Part shown: in pieces, positions 31,546 to 40,246 of the stretch
Layout: each line of letters begins with the position of its first letter
Numbering within the stretch: position 1 is the stretch's first letter
Assembly: GCF_023507705.1 (NCBI RefSeq)
Contig: NZ_JALBGD010000003.1
Coordinates: 407,230 to 471,229, forward strand
DNA: 64,000 nt
Origin: Stappia sp. WLB 29
GTDB taxonomy: Bacteria > Pseudomonadota > Alphaproteobacteria > Rhizobiales > Stappiaceae
Direction of reading: 5' to 3'
Translations under genes and position numbers: made by a program
Notes under the pieces: generated by a model
The model's input: only the letters and a program-made list of their open reading frames with translations
Database searches by the model: none
Told to the model about the DNA's origin: nothing

Positions 31546-31639
31546 ACCCAATCCCCCTTCCTCGGCTTCCGGTTTTCCGCGCTTCGTGCTAGGCGCACGC
31601 AGATCACTGTCCCGCCGAAAACCCGAAGGACCCTCCGCA

Positions 31640-33256
31640 ATGGCCGTGGTGTCGAAACGCATTCCCGTTCCCGATCTCGTTCCCGTCAGGCGCGCCCTGC
31701 TCTCCGTCTCCGACAAGACAGGCCTCATCGAGTTCGCGACCGCGCTTGCAGGGCTCGGCGTCGAGTTGGTCTCGACCGGCGGCACGCGCAAGACGCTCGC
31801 GGATGCCGGGCTGAAGGTGCTCGACATTTCGGAGGTCACCGGCTTTCCCGAGATCATGGACGGGCGCGTCAAGACGCTGCATCCGTCGGTGCATGGCGGT
31901 CTGCTGGCCATCCGCGACGATGCCGAGCATGCCGCGGCGATGAAGGAGCACGGCATCACCGGCATCGACCTCGTCTGCGTCAATCTCTATCCCTTCGAGG
32001 AGACGGTCGCTTCCGGCGCCGACTTCGCGCTCGCCATCGAGAACATCGACATCGGCGGCCCGGCGATGACCCGCGCGGCGGCCAAGAACCATGCCTATGT
32101 GACGATGGTCAGCGATCCGGCCGACTATGCCGAGGTGATCGAGGCGCTCGGCGAACACGAGGGGCAGGTGCCGCTGGCGCTGCGCAAGCGGCTGGCGCAG
32201 AAGGCCTTTGCCCGCACCGCGGCCTATGACGCGGCCGTTTCCAACTGGTTCGCCGCTTCCATCGGGGAGGACGCGCCGGCGCATGTGGCCTTCGGCGGCC
32301 GTCTCGCCTCGGTCATGCGCTACGGCGAGAACCCGCATCAGAAGGCGGCGTTCTACCTGACGCCGGAGCGCCGCTTCGGCGTCGCCACCGCCCGCCAGGT
32401 GCAGGGCAAGGAGCTGTCCTACAACAACATCAACGACACGGATGCCGCGTTCGAACTGGTCAGCGAGTTCGATCCGGGCGTGTCGCCGGCGGTTGCCATC
32501 ATCAAGCACGCCAACCCCTGCGGCGTCGCCACGGGCGCGACCCTCAAGGACGCCTATCTGAAGGCGTTGGCCTGCGATCCGGTTTCCGCCTTCGGCGGCA
32601 TCGTCGCGCTCAACAGCAAGCTGGACGCGGCCGCGGCCGAGGAGATCGTCAAGATCTTCACCGAGGTGATCATCGCCCCGGAGGCCAGCGACGAGGCGCT
32701 CGCCATCGTCGCCGCCAAGAAGAACCTGCGCCTCTTGATCACCGGCGGGCTCGCCGATCCGCGCGCCGGTGCGCGCATCGTCAAGTCGGTGGCCGGCGGC
32801 CTGCTGGTGCAGGATCGCGACACCGGCACGGTGGAGGATCTCGATCTCAAGGTGGTGACGAAGCGCGCCCCGACCGAGCAGGAAATGGCCGACCTCAAGT
32901 TCGCCTTCCGCGTCGCGAAGCACGTCAAGTCGAACGCTATCGTCTATGTGCGCGAGGGCGCGACCGCCGGTATCGGCGCCGGCCAGATGAGCCGCATCGA
33001 CAGCGCCCGTATCGCCGCGCGCAAGGCCGAGGACGCGGCGGAGGCGGCAGGCGCCGACCGGCCGAACACCATCGGTTCGGTGGTGGCGTCCGACGCCTTC
33101 TTCCCCTTCGCCGACGGACTTCTGGCCGCGGCCGCCGCCGGGGCGACGGCGGTGATCCAGCCGGGCGGCTCGATGCGCGATGCGGAAGTGATCGCCGCGG
33201 CCGACGAGGCCGGGCTTGCCATGGTCTTTACCGGCATGCGGCACTTCCGTCACTGA
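31640..33256 (+). CDS. purH: Bifunctional AICAR transformylase / IMP cyclohydrolase PurH
   Basis: A 538-residue enzyme that performs the last two steps of purine synthesis, formylating AICAR and closing the ring to IMP. The N-terminal MGS-like cyclohydrolase domain has [24 protein letters not shown] and [13 protein letters not shown]; the C-terminal transformylase has KHANPCGVA and DAFFPFADG, with [10 protein letters not shown]. The start at 31640 gives family length. No purine riboswitch is visible in the 140-base leader. Tandem hairpins follow the gene. Confidence 0.96.
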   Translation: MAVVSKRIPVPDLVPVRRALLSVSDKTGLIEFATALAGLGVELVSTGGTRKTLADAGLKVLDISEVTGFPEIMDGRVKTLHPSVHGGLLAIRDDAEHAAAMKEHGITGIDLVCVNLYPFEETVASGADFALAIENIDIGGPAMTRAAAKNHAYVTMVSDPADYAEVIEALGEHEGQVPLALRKRLAQKAFARTAAYDAAVSNWFAASIGEDAPAHVAFGGRLASVMRYGENPHQKAAFYLTPERRFGVATARQVQGKELSYNNINDTDAAFELVSEFDPGVSPAVAIIKHANPCGVATGATLKDAYLKALACDPVSAFGGIVALNSKLDAAAAEEIVKIFTEVIIAPEASDEALAIVAAKKNLRLLITGGLADPRAGARIVKSVAGGLLVQDRDTGTVEDLDLKVVTKRAPTEQEMADLKFAFRVAKHVKSNAIVYVREGATAGIGAGQMSRIDSARIAARKAEDAAEAAGADRPNTIGSVVASDAFFPFADGLLAAAAAGATAVIQPGGSMRDAEVIAAADEAGLAMVFTGMRHFRH

Positions 33257-33340
33257 CGGCTGTCATGGCGCCCTGCACGGGCGCGTTTTGTCAGCATCTT
33301 TGAAAATGCACCGCGCCCGCCCCACATAAAGGGCGGGCGC

Positions 33341-33389
33341 GGGCCGTTTCGGCCCACACATGGGGTAAAAAGCGGGCCGTTCCGGCCCG
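33341..33389 (+). terminator. Tandem hairpins between purH and the YkvA-like gene
   Basis: GGGCCG-TTT-CGGCCC (33341-33355) is followed by CGGGCCG-TTC-CGGCCCG (33373-33389), separated by an A-rich stretch (GGTAAAAAG). The two hairpins are near-duplicates. No U-run follows either on the plus strand, so they may be a terminator or an RNA-stabilising element. Confidence 0.5.
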
Positions 33390-33442
33390 TGTTGGGGGCT
33401 GTCCGCAGGACCTTCGCAAGGTCCGGCAAGGAGACGGCAGGC

Positions 33443-33850
33443 ATGGCGGCACGTTACGACGATCTCGGCATCGATCCGGAAATCCTCGGCCCCGAAAAGG
33501 GCCGCGAGGAGCGGGTCGGGGCGCGCCTTTTCAAGGTGGCGCGCAAGGCGGCGCGGCAGATCCCCTTCATGGAGGATGTCATCGCCGCCTATTACTGCGC
33601 CGTGGATCCGGCAACGCCGGTGCGCGTACGCGGCACGATCTTCGCCGGCCTTGCCTATTTCGTCATGCCCTTCGACATCATCCCCGACGCCATCCTCGGC
33701 ATCGGCTTCACGGACGATGCCAGCATCCTGCTCGGCGTGCTGGCGCTGATCGGCAGTCATATGCGCGAGGAGCACCGGGAGGCGGCGCGCGCAGCGCTGG
33801 GCAAGGCCGATACTGAAGACGACAACAGCCAAGCCAGCAGCAGGGCCTGA
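33443..33850 (+). CDS. YkvA family (DUF1232) protein
   Basis: A 135-residue protein with a DUF1232 domain: AYYCAVDPATPVRVRGTIFAGLAYF and PFDIIPDAILGIGFTDDASIL cover the characteristic hydrophobic helices and the DxIPD motif. The family is membrane-associated with no established function. The start at 33443 follows AGGAGACGG. It is convergent with the DNA glycosylase gene, whose stop directly abuts this one. Confidence 0.85.
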   Translation: MAARYDDLGIDPEILGPEKGREERVGARLFKVARKAARQIPFMEDVIAAYYCAVDPATPVRVRGTIFAGLAYFVMPFDIIPDAILGIGFTDDASILLGVLALIGSHMREEHREAARAALGKADTEDDNSQASSRA

Positions 33851-34513
33851 TCAGACCGGCAGGCCGGTCCCGCGGCCGGTGAGGCGGCGGTAATGCGCCC
33901 AAAGCAGCCGCGCCGCAACGCCGCGCCAAGGCGACCAGCGCCGGGCCAGCCGTTCGGCCTCGCGCGGGTTCGGCCGCACATCCAGGGCAAGGGCGTCGCG
34001 CAGGGCTTCCTGCAGGGCGACATCGCCGGCGGGAAAGACATCCGGGTGCCCGGCGCAGAACAGCAGGAAGACATCCGCCGTCCACGGCCCGATGCCGCGC
34101 AAGGAGACGAGGCGGGCGCGGGCATCCTCCGCCGGCAGGTCGACGAGGCCGGCGAGGTCGAGGCCGTCGGCAACGGCCTCAGCGATGGCGCGAAAGGTGG
34201 CGATCTTGGCGCGCGACAGGCCGGCCTGGCCGAGCTGGTCGTCGCTCAGGCGCAGGATGGTCGCTGCATCGAACGGGGCGATCAGCGTTTCAAGCCGGCC
34301 GTAGATGGCCGCGGCGCTCGCCAGCGACACCTGCTGGGCAGTGACGATGCGGGCAAGCTCGGCGAAGGTCGGGGGATGGCGGCGCAGCGGCAGCGGATCG
34401 CCGGCCGCGGCAAGACGGCCGAGATCCGGTGCGATGGCCAGAAGCTCCCGCAGTCCGGCGGCGAGGTGGTCCTCGTTGTCGATCCGGGACGGGGCGCGCT
34501 TGTCGTCCCTCAT
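33851..34513 (-). CDS. DNA-3-methyladenine glycosylase II (AlkA-like, HhH-GPD)
   Basis: A 220-residue base-excision repair glycosylase that removes alkylated purines. The HhH-GPD motif is LRGIGPWTADVFLLFCAGH (138-156) with catalytic Asp164 in DVFPAGDVALQ. It lacks the AlkA N-terminal mixed domain, so it matches the short MagA/AlkA-type. The ATG at 34513 (MRDDKRAPS) is chosen; the frame is open upstream but reads into the MipA gene. No Fe-S cysteines are present, arguing against EndoIII or MutY. Confidence 0.88.
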   Translation of the reverse strand: MRDDKRAPSRIDNEDHLAAGLRELLAIAPDLGRLAAAGDPLPLRRHPPTFAELARIVTAQQVSLASAAAIYGRLETLIAPFDAATILRLSDDQLGQAGLSRAKIATFRAIAEAVADGLDLAGLVDLPAEDARARLVSLRGIGPWTADVFLLFCAGHPDVFPAGDVALQEALRDALALDVRPNPREAERLARRWSPWRGVAARLLWAHYRRLTGRGTGLPV

Positions 34514-34553
34514 GCGGATGCTGCCGGCTTTGTCGGTGCGACCGGGACTTCGA

Positions 34554-35381
34554 TCAGAACAGGTCGAAGGAAAAGCGGTAGGTGACGCCGGCGCCGATGG
34601 AGAACTGGTTTTCGTTGCCACGGCGAACGATCGGGCTGTTGCGGGCGTCGCCGATGTAGCGGTCCCAGCCGGCCTGCAGGTGCAGTGCCGTCTGATCCGT
34701 GACCGCATAGCTGGCGCGACCCGAGAGGCCGACCGACTTGAAGCCGCCGCTGGCCTTATAGGCGGTCAGGTTGCCGAGCGAGGCGGCCGCCTCGGCGGCG
34801 GTGACCCCGAAATAAGTGCCCATATAATCGCCGCTGGCGAAATCGGCGCGGGGGCCGAAGGCGATTTCCAACCGTTCCATCGGGTTCAGGATGACGTCTG
34901 CGCCGACCTGGCCGACCTGGCCGGAGTGGCCGTTGATGCCCTGGCGCAACTCGACGAAGGCGCTGAACCAGTCGTAGCGGAAACCGGCGCCGAGGCCGAG
35001 CTCCAGCGCCCAGTCGACCTTGTCGGTGCCGGTCAGCTTGACGCTGTCGGAGGCCTTGCGCTCGCCCACGAAGTTGATCGAGGGGAAGAAGAAGACGCCG
35101 CGGGTGGTCTTCTCGCCGTCGCTCACCTGGCCGAGGCCCGGCAGGTAGAATCGGCCGAAGGAGATGATCGGCAGCGGCGAGACCATCATCTTGTCGGCGC
35201 CTTCGTATTTCGGCTTCACCAGCGCGCCGACGCCGAGGTCGATGACATACTGCCGGGACGGCAGGGGCATATCCTGTGGCGCCGCCATGCCGTCCTGGGC
35301 GAGGGCCGCCGGAGCGGCCAGGCTCGCGCCGGCCAGAAGGGCGGCGGCGGTAAGGGCGGAAACGAGGGTGTTCTTGCGCAT
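34554..35381 (-). CDS. MipA/OmpV family outer-membrane protein
   Basis: A 275-residue protein with a signal peptide (about 1-28, APAALAQD) and an outer-membrane beta-barrel ending in a C-terminal phenylalanine (YRFSFDLF). The family pattern GVGALVKPKYEGAD near residue 50 and SGRASYAVTDQTAL later identify it. E. coli MipA scaffolds MltA and PBP1B; OmpV members act as porin or adhesin-like proteins. Which applies here is unknown. It follows the methyltransferase gene at a distance of 159 bases but on the opposite side of a strong hairpin. Confidence 0.86.
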   Translation of the reverse strand: MRKNTLVSALTAAALLAGASLAAPAALAQDGMAAPQDMPLPSRQYVIDLGVGALVKPKYEGADKMMVSPLPIISFGRFYLPGLGQVSDGEKTTRGVFFFPSINFVGERKASDSVKLTGTDKVDWALELGLGAGFRYDWFSAFVELRQGINGHSGQVGQVGADVILNPMERLEIAFGPRADFASGDYMGTYFGVTAAEAAASLGNLTAYKASGGFKSVGLSGRASYAVTDQTALHLQAGWDRYIGDARNSPIVRRGNENQFSIGAGVTYRFSFDLF

Positions 35382-35487
35382 GGCGGTCGGGCCTGCTCCG
35401 GCTGTCGGCGTCTGTGAAGACTTGTGTATTCCGGTTTAGCTGACCGAACCCTTACCGCGAAGCGATTTCGCAGCGATGTGACCGGCT

Positions 35488-35531
35488 TGCGCCACCCTGT
35501 TGCAGGCTTGCATCGCCTGCAGGGTGGCGCA
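35488..35531 (-). terminator. Long GC-rich stem-loop downstream of the methyltransferase gene
   Basis: Arms TGCGCCACCCT (35488-35498) and AGGGTGGCGCA (35521-35531) pair perfectly and continue inward as GCAGGC/GCCTGC (35502-35507 with 35515-35520) around a 3-base bulge. It lies ten bases beyond the methyltransferase stop (minus strand). No U-run follows. It likely marks the transcript end. Confidence 0.6.
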
Positions 35532-35540
35532 GTGCCCGGC

Positions 35541-36551
35541 TCAGGGACGGCGCCCCAGCGCCAGCTTGGTCATGCCGGGGATCAGCGGTTCGACCGAGAC
35601 GTCGGCAAAGCCGGCGGCCGTGAGCCGCTTCGCCAGCCAATCGTCGGCGATCGAGCGGGCCTCGGGCGTGAAGGCCGTGTGCTGGAGCTGCCACAAGGCG
35701 GTGTTGCGCGGGCCCTTGCGGTCGGCATCGACGACGAAGTCGTGGATCATCAGCAGCCCGCCCGGCGCCAGATGCGCGAAGGCGCGGGCGAAGAGATCGT
35801 CATGGGCATGGTCCGGCACGCCGGACAGCAGATAGGACATCAACACCGCGTCCTGGTCCTTGGGCCACTCGGCCTCGAGAGCGTTGCCCCGCCGGTATTC
35901 GATGCGTTCCGACAGGCCGGCGCGGGCGACGAAGCCCTCGCCGATATCCGCAACGTTCGGAAACTCGACGAGGGTTGCGGACAATTGCGGGAAGGCCTTG
36001 CACAGGGTGATGGCGAAGGCGCCGGTGCCGCCGCCGACATCGAGCAGGCTGCGCGCCTGCGAAAGGTCGACTCGCTTGGCAAGGCCGCGTGCCGGGCCGA
36101 GCGAGCCGGCATGCTGGCTCTCGGAGTAGAGGCGGGCCTCGTCCGGGTCGGAGAACCAGTCGTCATAGGAGGCGGTCGCCTCCTGCGGCAGCTCGCCGGC
36201 CAGCGCCGGTTCGATCTGGTCCATCAGCGGGTACATCTGCTGGCCGACCTGCAGGCGCAGGTAGTCGCCGAAGTCGTGGCGGGCGCCCTTGACCAGGAAC
36301 CGCTCGGCGGCGGGGGAATTGGCGTAGCGCCCGTCCCGGATCCCGGTCAGGCCGAGCGAGGTGAGGGCGGTCATCAGGGTGCGGCAGCGTTCGCGCGGCA
36401 GGCCGATCCTGGGGGCGAGATCGTCGGCGGAGGCCGGGCCCTCGCCCAGCTCGGTGAAGACCCCGAAGTGGAGCGCGGCGAACAGCGCCTTCGATCCCAT
36501 GTAGCCGAAAGCGATGTCCGAGATGTCCTCGGCCTCTGTCAGAACCGTCAT
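35541..36551 (-). CDS. Class I SAM-dependent methyltransferase (COMT-like fold)
   Basis: A 336-residue protein with an N-terminal winged-helix dimerisation domain (about 10-90) and a C-terminal methyltransferase domain; LLDVGGGTGAFAI (169-181) is the SAM-binding loop. The architecture is that of acetylserotonin/caffeate-type O-methyltransferases. The catalytic His of the usual HxW(P)D segment is not obvious: the equivalent stretch reads SGVPDHAHDDL. The acceptor is unknown and it may not be an O-methyltransferase. It is downstream of puuD, 213 bases away, but I see no purine link. Confidence 0.82.
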   Translation of the reverse strand: MTVLTEAEDISDIAFGYMGSKALFAALHFGVFTELGEGPASADDLAPRIGLPRERCRTLMTALTSLGLTGIRDGRYANSPAAERFLVKGARHDFGDYLRLQVGQQMYPLMDQIEPALAGELPQEATASYDDWFSDPDEARLYSESQHAGSLGPARGLAKRVDLSQARSLLDVGGGTGAFAITLCKAFPQLSATLVEFPNVADIGEGFVARAGLSERIEYRRGNALEAEWPKDQDAVLMSYLLSGVPDHAHDDLFARAFAHLAPGGLLMIHDFVVDADRKGPRNTALWQLQHTAFTPEARSIADDWLAKRLTAAGFADVSVEPLIPGMTKLALGRRP

Positions 36552-36764
36552 CGTGCTGTCGTCCCTCCCGTCAGGTTCGGGACCCGCGTATTACGGCATT
36601 CCGGATGGAAATACGTCGGCACGCCGAAGAACGTCGATGACGTTTCGGCCGGGGCGGATCCCTGTTGATGATGGGATCTTCTTAATACGAAACGGATCGG
36701 CAATCCACCGGCCGGGGACAGATTGCAAGTCTTTCGGGCAACTGCCCATCCGGTGGGCGCCCGG

Positions 36765-38000
36765 TCAGCGGGACGTGGCGCTGCGATACCAGGCGGCGAG
36801 AACGGCGCGTTCGTCCGGCTCGATATAGGTCACGTTGGCCGGCGGCATGGCGTGGGTGATGCCGGCCTGCAGGTAGATCTCGCGGGCGTGCTCGGCGATC
36901 TCCGCGTCGCTTTCCAGCCGCACGCCCTTGGGGGCCGCCGCCATTCCCTCCCACAGCGGCTCGGCCGCATGGCACATGGAGCAGCGCGTCAGCACCGTGT
37001 CGCGCGCCGCCTCGAAATGCTCGTCCTCGACGAAGCGGGCGACCTGCGGCGGCAGGCGGCCGGTGCGTTCCGCCGTCTCGCTGGCCTCCTCGCCGGGACG
37101 CAGGGTCGACAGCCAGACGACGGCGAGGAAGATCCCGGCGGTGACGAACCAGGTCCACCACGGCGCATCCTTGCGGGCGTGGGTGCTGTTGAAGAAGTGC
37201 CGAATCGTGACGCCCATCAGGAAAACCAGCGAGGCGATCACCCAATTGTACTGCGTCGCGAAGGCCAGGGGATAATGATTGGACAGCATCAAAAAGACGA
37301 CGGGGAGAGTGAGGTAATTGTTGTGCAGCGAGCGCTGCTTGGCCTGGGCGCCGAGCGAAGGGGCCGGCGTCTTTCCAGCCAGAAGCGCGGCGACCACCTT
37401 CTTCTGGTTGGGGATGATCAGCAGGAAGACGTTGGCCGACATGATGGTGGCGGTGAAGGCGCCCAGATGCAGGAAGGCGGCGCGGCCGGTGAAGACCTGG
37501 GTGTAGCCCCAGGCCATGGCGACCAGCACGACGTAGAGCAGCAGCATCAGCCCGGTGGTGCTGCGCCCGAGCGGCGAGCGGCAGAGCAGGTCGTAGACGA
37601 TCCAGCCGAAGGCGATGGAGGCGATGGAGAGCGCGATGGCGCCCGGCCGCGACAGCTCCATGACCGAGGGATCGATCATGTAGAGATCGGCGCCGGCATA
37701 GTAGACGACGCACATCAGCGCGAAGCCCGAAAGCCAGGTGGCGTAGCTCTCCCACTTGAACCAGGTCAGGTGCTCGGGAAGGCTGGCGGGCGCCACCAGA
37801 TACTTGCGGATGTGGTAGAAGCCGCCGCCATGGACCTGCCATTCCTCGCCATGGGCACCAGGGGGAAGGTCGGGCGCCTTGCGCAGGCCCAGATCGAGGG
37901 CGATGAAGTAGAAGGACGAGCCGATCCAGGCGATGGCCGTCACCACATGCAGCCAGCGCAAGGCGAAGGACAGCCAGTCCCAGGCGATCGCCACTTCCAT
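36765..38000 (-). CDS. puuD: Urate hydroxylase PuuD (membrane-anchored, cytochrome c-linked)
   Basis: A 411-residue inner-membrane enzyme that converts urate to 5-hydroxyisourate without producing H2O2. About eight membrane helices cover residues 10-310; a C-terminal cytochrome c domain carries the haem motif CSMCH (about 339-343) and distal MPPANVTYIEPDER. This is the alphaproteobacterial alternative to soluble uricase. The ATG at 38000 follows GGAAGGAGA. It is divergent from the lysR gene, which sits between it and uraD-alc and probably regulates it. Confidence 0.94.
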   Translation of the reverse strand: MEVAIAWDWLSFALRWLHVVTAIAWIGSSFYFIALDLGLRKAPDLPPGAHGEEWQVHGGGFYHIRKYLVAPASLPEHLTWFKWESYATWLSGFALMCVVYYAGADLYMIDPSVMELSRPGAIALSIASIAFGWIVYDLLCRSPLGRSTTGLMLLLYVVLVAMAWGYTQVFTGRAAFLHLGAFTATIMSANVFLLIIPNQKKVVAALLAGKTPAPSLGAQAKQRSLHNNYLTLPVVFLMLSNHYPLAFATQYNWVIASLVFLMGVTIRHFFNSTHARKDAPWWTWFVTAGIFLAVVWLSTLRPGEEASETAERTGRLPPQVARFVEDEHFEAARDTVLTRCSMCHAAEPLWEGMAAAPKGVRLESDAEIAEHAREIYLQAGITHAMPPANVTYIEPDERAVLAAWYRSATSR

Positions 38001-38229
38001 CGCAGTCTCTCCTTCCCAAAGGGCCGTGCAGGCCCCGTGCCCCCTACACCGGATGCATCGCGCCCGGTCATTGCATCGGCAGGAGCATGTTCGCCGCTGC
38101 CGGGCCGTCCGTCGTGCCCAAAATCGAATCACAGAACCTGCGCAGATCCGCGCGGCCGCGCTGACGGATTCCGCGCGAGACTGACAGATCCGCGATTTGC
38201 AAAAAAGTCGCGATATGCTTCGATCACTA

Positions 38230-38244
38230 TCAAGATTTTCTTGA
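38230..38244. promoter_or_regulatory. 15-base palindrome upstream of the lysR gene
   Basis: TCAAGA-TTT-TCTTGA is a perfect inverted repeat 18 bases before the LysR start in the 262-base puuD/lysR divergent region. It is a candidate LysR-type operator for autoregulation or control of puuD. The precise T-N11-A spacing is not met, so the assignment is tentative. Confidence 0.4.
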
Positions 38245-38262
38245 AAGCGGTAAGGGCATCCC

Positions 38263-39183
38263 ATGTCCTATGTGAACACTCTCCGGGTTTTCGTGCGGGC
38301 CGTCGATCTCGGCTCGATGTCGGCGGCGGCGCGCGACCAGCGGGTCTCGCCGGCGGTGGTGTCCAGCCGCATCGGCGAGCTGGAAAAGCATCTCGGCGTG
38401 CGCCTGTTCAACCGCACGACGCGCAAGCTGACGCCGACCGAGCACGGCTCGATCTTCTACAAGGGCGCGGTGAAGATCCTCGACGCCATCGAGGAGGCGG
38501 AAGCGGCGGTGGCCGATGTCGCCCGCCATCCGCGCGGCTCGATCTTCGTGGCCGCGCCGCTCGGCCTCGGGCGGCGGCTGGTGGCGCCGCTGATCCCGGC
38601 GTTCAAGGCGGACTATCCGGATATCGACGTGCGGCTGCGCCTGTCCGACCGCAAGGTCGACGTGCTGGGCGAGGGGCTGGATATCGCCTTCGTGCTGGGC
38701 CAGCCGGCCGATTCGGCCCTGAAGATGCGCCCCGTCGTCGACTGCGCGCGGGTGCTGTGCGCCGCGCCCGACTATCTGGCCGCCCATGGCACGCCGGAGA
38801 GCGGCGCGGAGCTGGTGCGCGGCCGCCATTCCTGCCTGCTGCTGCGCTTTCCCGGCACCAGCGAATTCAACTGGACGCTCAAGGGGCCGGGCGGGCCGGA
38901 GCGCCATGAAGTGTCGGGGCCGTTCGAATCCGACGACGGCGATGTGCTCACCGATTGGGCGCTTGCCGGCTGCGGCATCGTCAACAAGCCGCTGTTCGAG
39001 GTGGCGCATCACCTGCGGGCCGGGCGGCTGGTCGAGGTCTGCCGGGCGACGCCGCCGCTGCCGGTGCAGCTTGCCTGCCTCTATCCGCACAAGCGCTACC
39101 AGGACCCGAAGATCCGCCTGTTCATCGACTTCGTGACCGCGCGCTGCAAGGCGGCGGTCGATGCCGCCCTTGCCGGAGATTGA
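38263..39183 (+). CDS. LysR family transcriptional regulator, probable purine-catabolism regulator
   Basis: A 306-residue LysR regulator. The N-terminal winged helix-turn-helix (MSYVNTLRVFVRAVDLGSMS, then RLFNRTTRKLTPTEHG) is typical, followed by an effector domain from about 92 to 300. Its position between divergent puuD and the downstream uraD-alc genes suggests control of urate breakdown; the inducer could be urate or a product. Start at 38263 is the first ATG before the conserved fold. Confidence 0.9.
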   Translation: MSYVNTLRVFVRAVDLGSMSAAARDQRVSPAVVSSRIGELEKHLGVRLFNRTTRKLTPTEHGSIFYKGAVKILDAIEEAEAAVADVARHPRGSIFVAAPLGLGRRLVAPLIPAFKADYPDIDVRLRLSDRKVDVLGEGLDIAFVLGQPADSALKMRPVVDCARVLCAAPDYLAAHGTPESGAELVRGRHSCLLLRFPGTSEFNWTLKGPGGPERHEVSGPFESDDGDVLTDWALAGCGIVNKPLFEVAHHLRAGRLVEVCRATPPLPVQLACLYPHKRYQDPKIRLFIDFVTARCKAAVDAALAGD

Positions 39184-39595
39184 GCGGGGAGACTGAGAGG
39201 GGATTGCGCGGGCAGTGGCGACACGCCGCGAGGCGAGCGGTGCGGGTGTAAATCTGCCGCGAAGGCCGTTTCCCCACCGGCGAGGGAGCAAATCGGGGTC
39301 GAATCTATCCCCGTCCACCCCGAAAAGAACCGGAATCCGGTTGAAATATTTGCTGAAATCGGCGGAATTTGCGCGGGTTTGCGACGGATTTTGCGAGATT
39401 TCGAGAAAGCTGCGCAAAATCCGTCGCAAACCCGGATCAACTTCGCGCAAACGGGGACAAGTGAAGGGCGCTTCCGGAGGCGTCACGTACAGCCCCGCAA
39501 GCCCCGGCGCGGCGGACATCTCTTTCAAGAAAAATTTGAAAGAGAGGGTCATTGTTTTGCATTACCAATAGACGAACCCATCCGGAGATCCATCC
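39184..39595. other. 412-base leader region between lysR and uraD
   Basis: No gene recognised. A 118-codon plus-strand frame spans most of it but runs through a perfect palindrome and gives similar peptides on both strands, so I treat it as non-coding. Base composition is visibly lower in GC around 39330-39460. The main feature is the palindrome at 39368-39451. Confidence 0.5.
39368..39451. repeat. 22-base perfect inverted repeat with outer extension
   Basis: The arm at 39374-39395 is the exact reverse complement of 39413-39434, with a 17-base loop. An outer six-base pair set (TTTGCG at 39368-39373 with CGCAAA at 39446-39451) extends it across an 11-base asymmetric bulge. The left arm begins CGGGTTTGCGACGG. 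No T-run follows on either strand. It sits about 160 bases before the uraD GTG. Confidence 0.75.
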
Positions 39596-40138
39596 GTGAC
39601 CGCAAGCGAGCATTCCGATCCGTCTTCCGCGACGCGTCCCTCGGTGATGGACCGCGCCGCCTTCCTCGTCCGGTTCGGCGGGGTCTTCGAACATTCGCCC
39701 TGGATCGCCGAGCGGGCGCTTGCGAAAGGGCTCGGACCCGATGCCGACACGGCGGAGGGGCTGCATGCGCGGCTGGTTGCGGAGTTCCGCGCGGCGAGCG
39801 AGGACGAGCGGCTCGGCGTGTTGCGGGCGCATCCCGATCTTGCCGGCAAGCTGGCGGCGGCCAAGCGCCTGACGGCGGAGTCCGCCGGCGAGCAGGCCTC
39901 CGCCGGGCTCGACGCGCTGACCGACACGGAGCGCGCCCGCTTCACCGCCCTCAACGAGGCTTACACCTCCCGCTTCGGCTTCCCCTTCATCCTGGCGGTG
40001 AAGGGGCGCAGCAAGGCGGAAATCCTGGAGAATTTCGAGGCCCGCATCGCCAACGACCGGCGGGCCGAGTTTTCGACCGCCTGTGCCCAGGTGGAGCGGA
40101 TCGCGCTGCTGCGGCTCAAGGATCTGATTGCCGGTTGA
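39596..40138 (+). CDS. uraD: 2-oxo-4-hydroxy-4-carboxy-5-ureidoimidazoline (OHCU) decarboxylase
   Basis: A 180-residue enzyme that decarboxylates OHCU to (S)-allantoin, the third step of urate breakdown. Conserved marks are AHPDLAGK with catalytic His79, the EQASAGLD segment and RFGFPFILAVKGRSK. The start is GTG at 39596, preceded by CCGGAGATC; an internal ATG at residue 18 is less likely. It precedes alc by 108 bases in the same direction. Confidence 0.93.
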   Translation: MTASEHSDPSSATRPSVMDRAAFLVRFGGVFEHSPWIAERALAKGLGPDADTAEGLHARLVAEFRAASEDERLGVLRAHPDLAGKLAAAKRLTAESAGEQASAGLDALTDTERARFTALNEAYTSRFGFPFILAVKGRSKAEILENFEARIANDRRAEFSTACAQVERIALLRLKDLIAG

Positions 40139-40246
40139 GCCGGCGCGGTCCGACCTGTTCGCCTCTGTTTTTCGGCGCGCCTCCCGCGTGCCCTTGTCTG
40201 CCTTTTGATGCGCGCCTTGCGCGCCTTAGCATGAAGGACCCTTGTC

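Noticed and set aside
31500..31639. Possible purine riboswitch before purH.
   Set aside because: No conserved purine-aptamer core is visible; only a terminator-like hairpin for the upstream gene.
39215..39571. 118-codon plus-strand frame in the uraD leader.
   Set aside because: It crosses the perfect palindrome, which forces similar peptides on the other strand, and has no convincing ribosome site.
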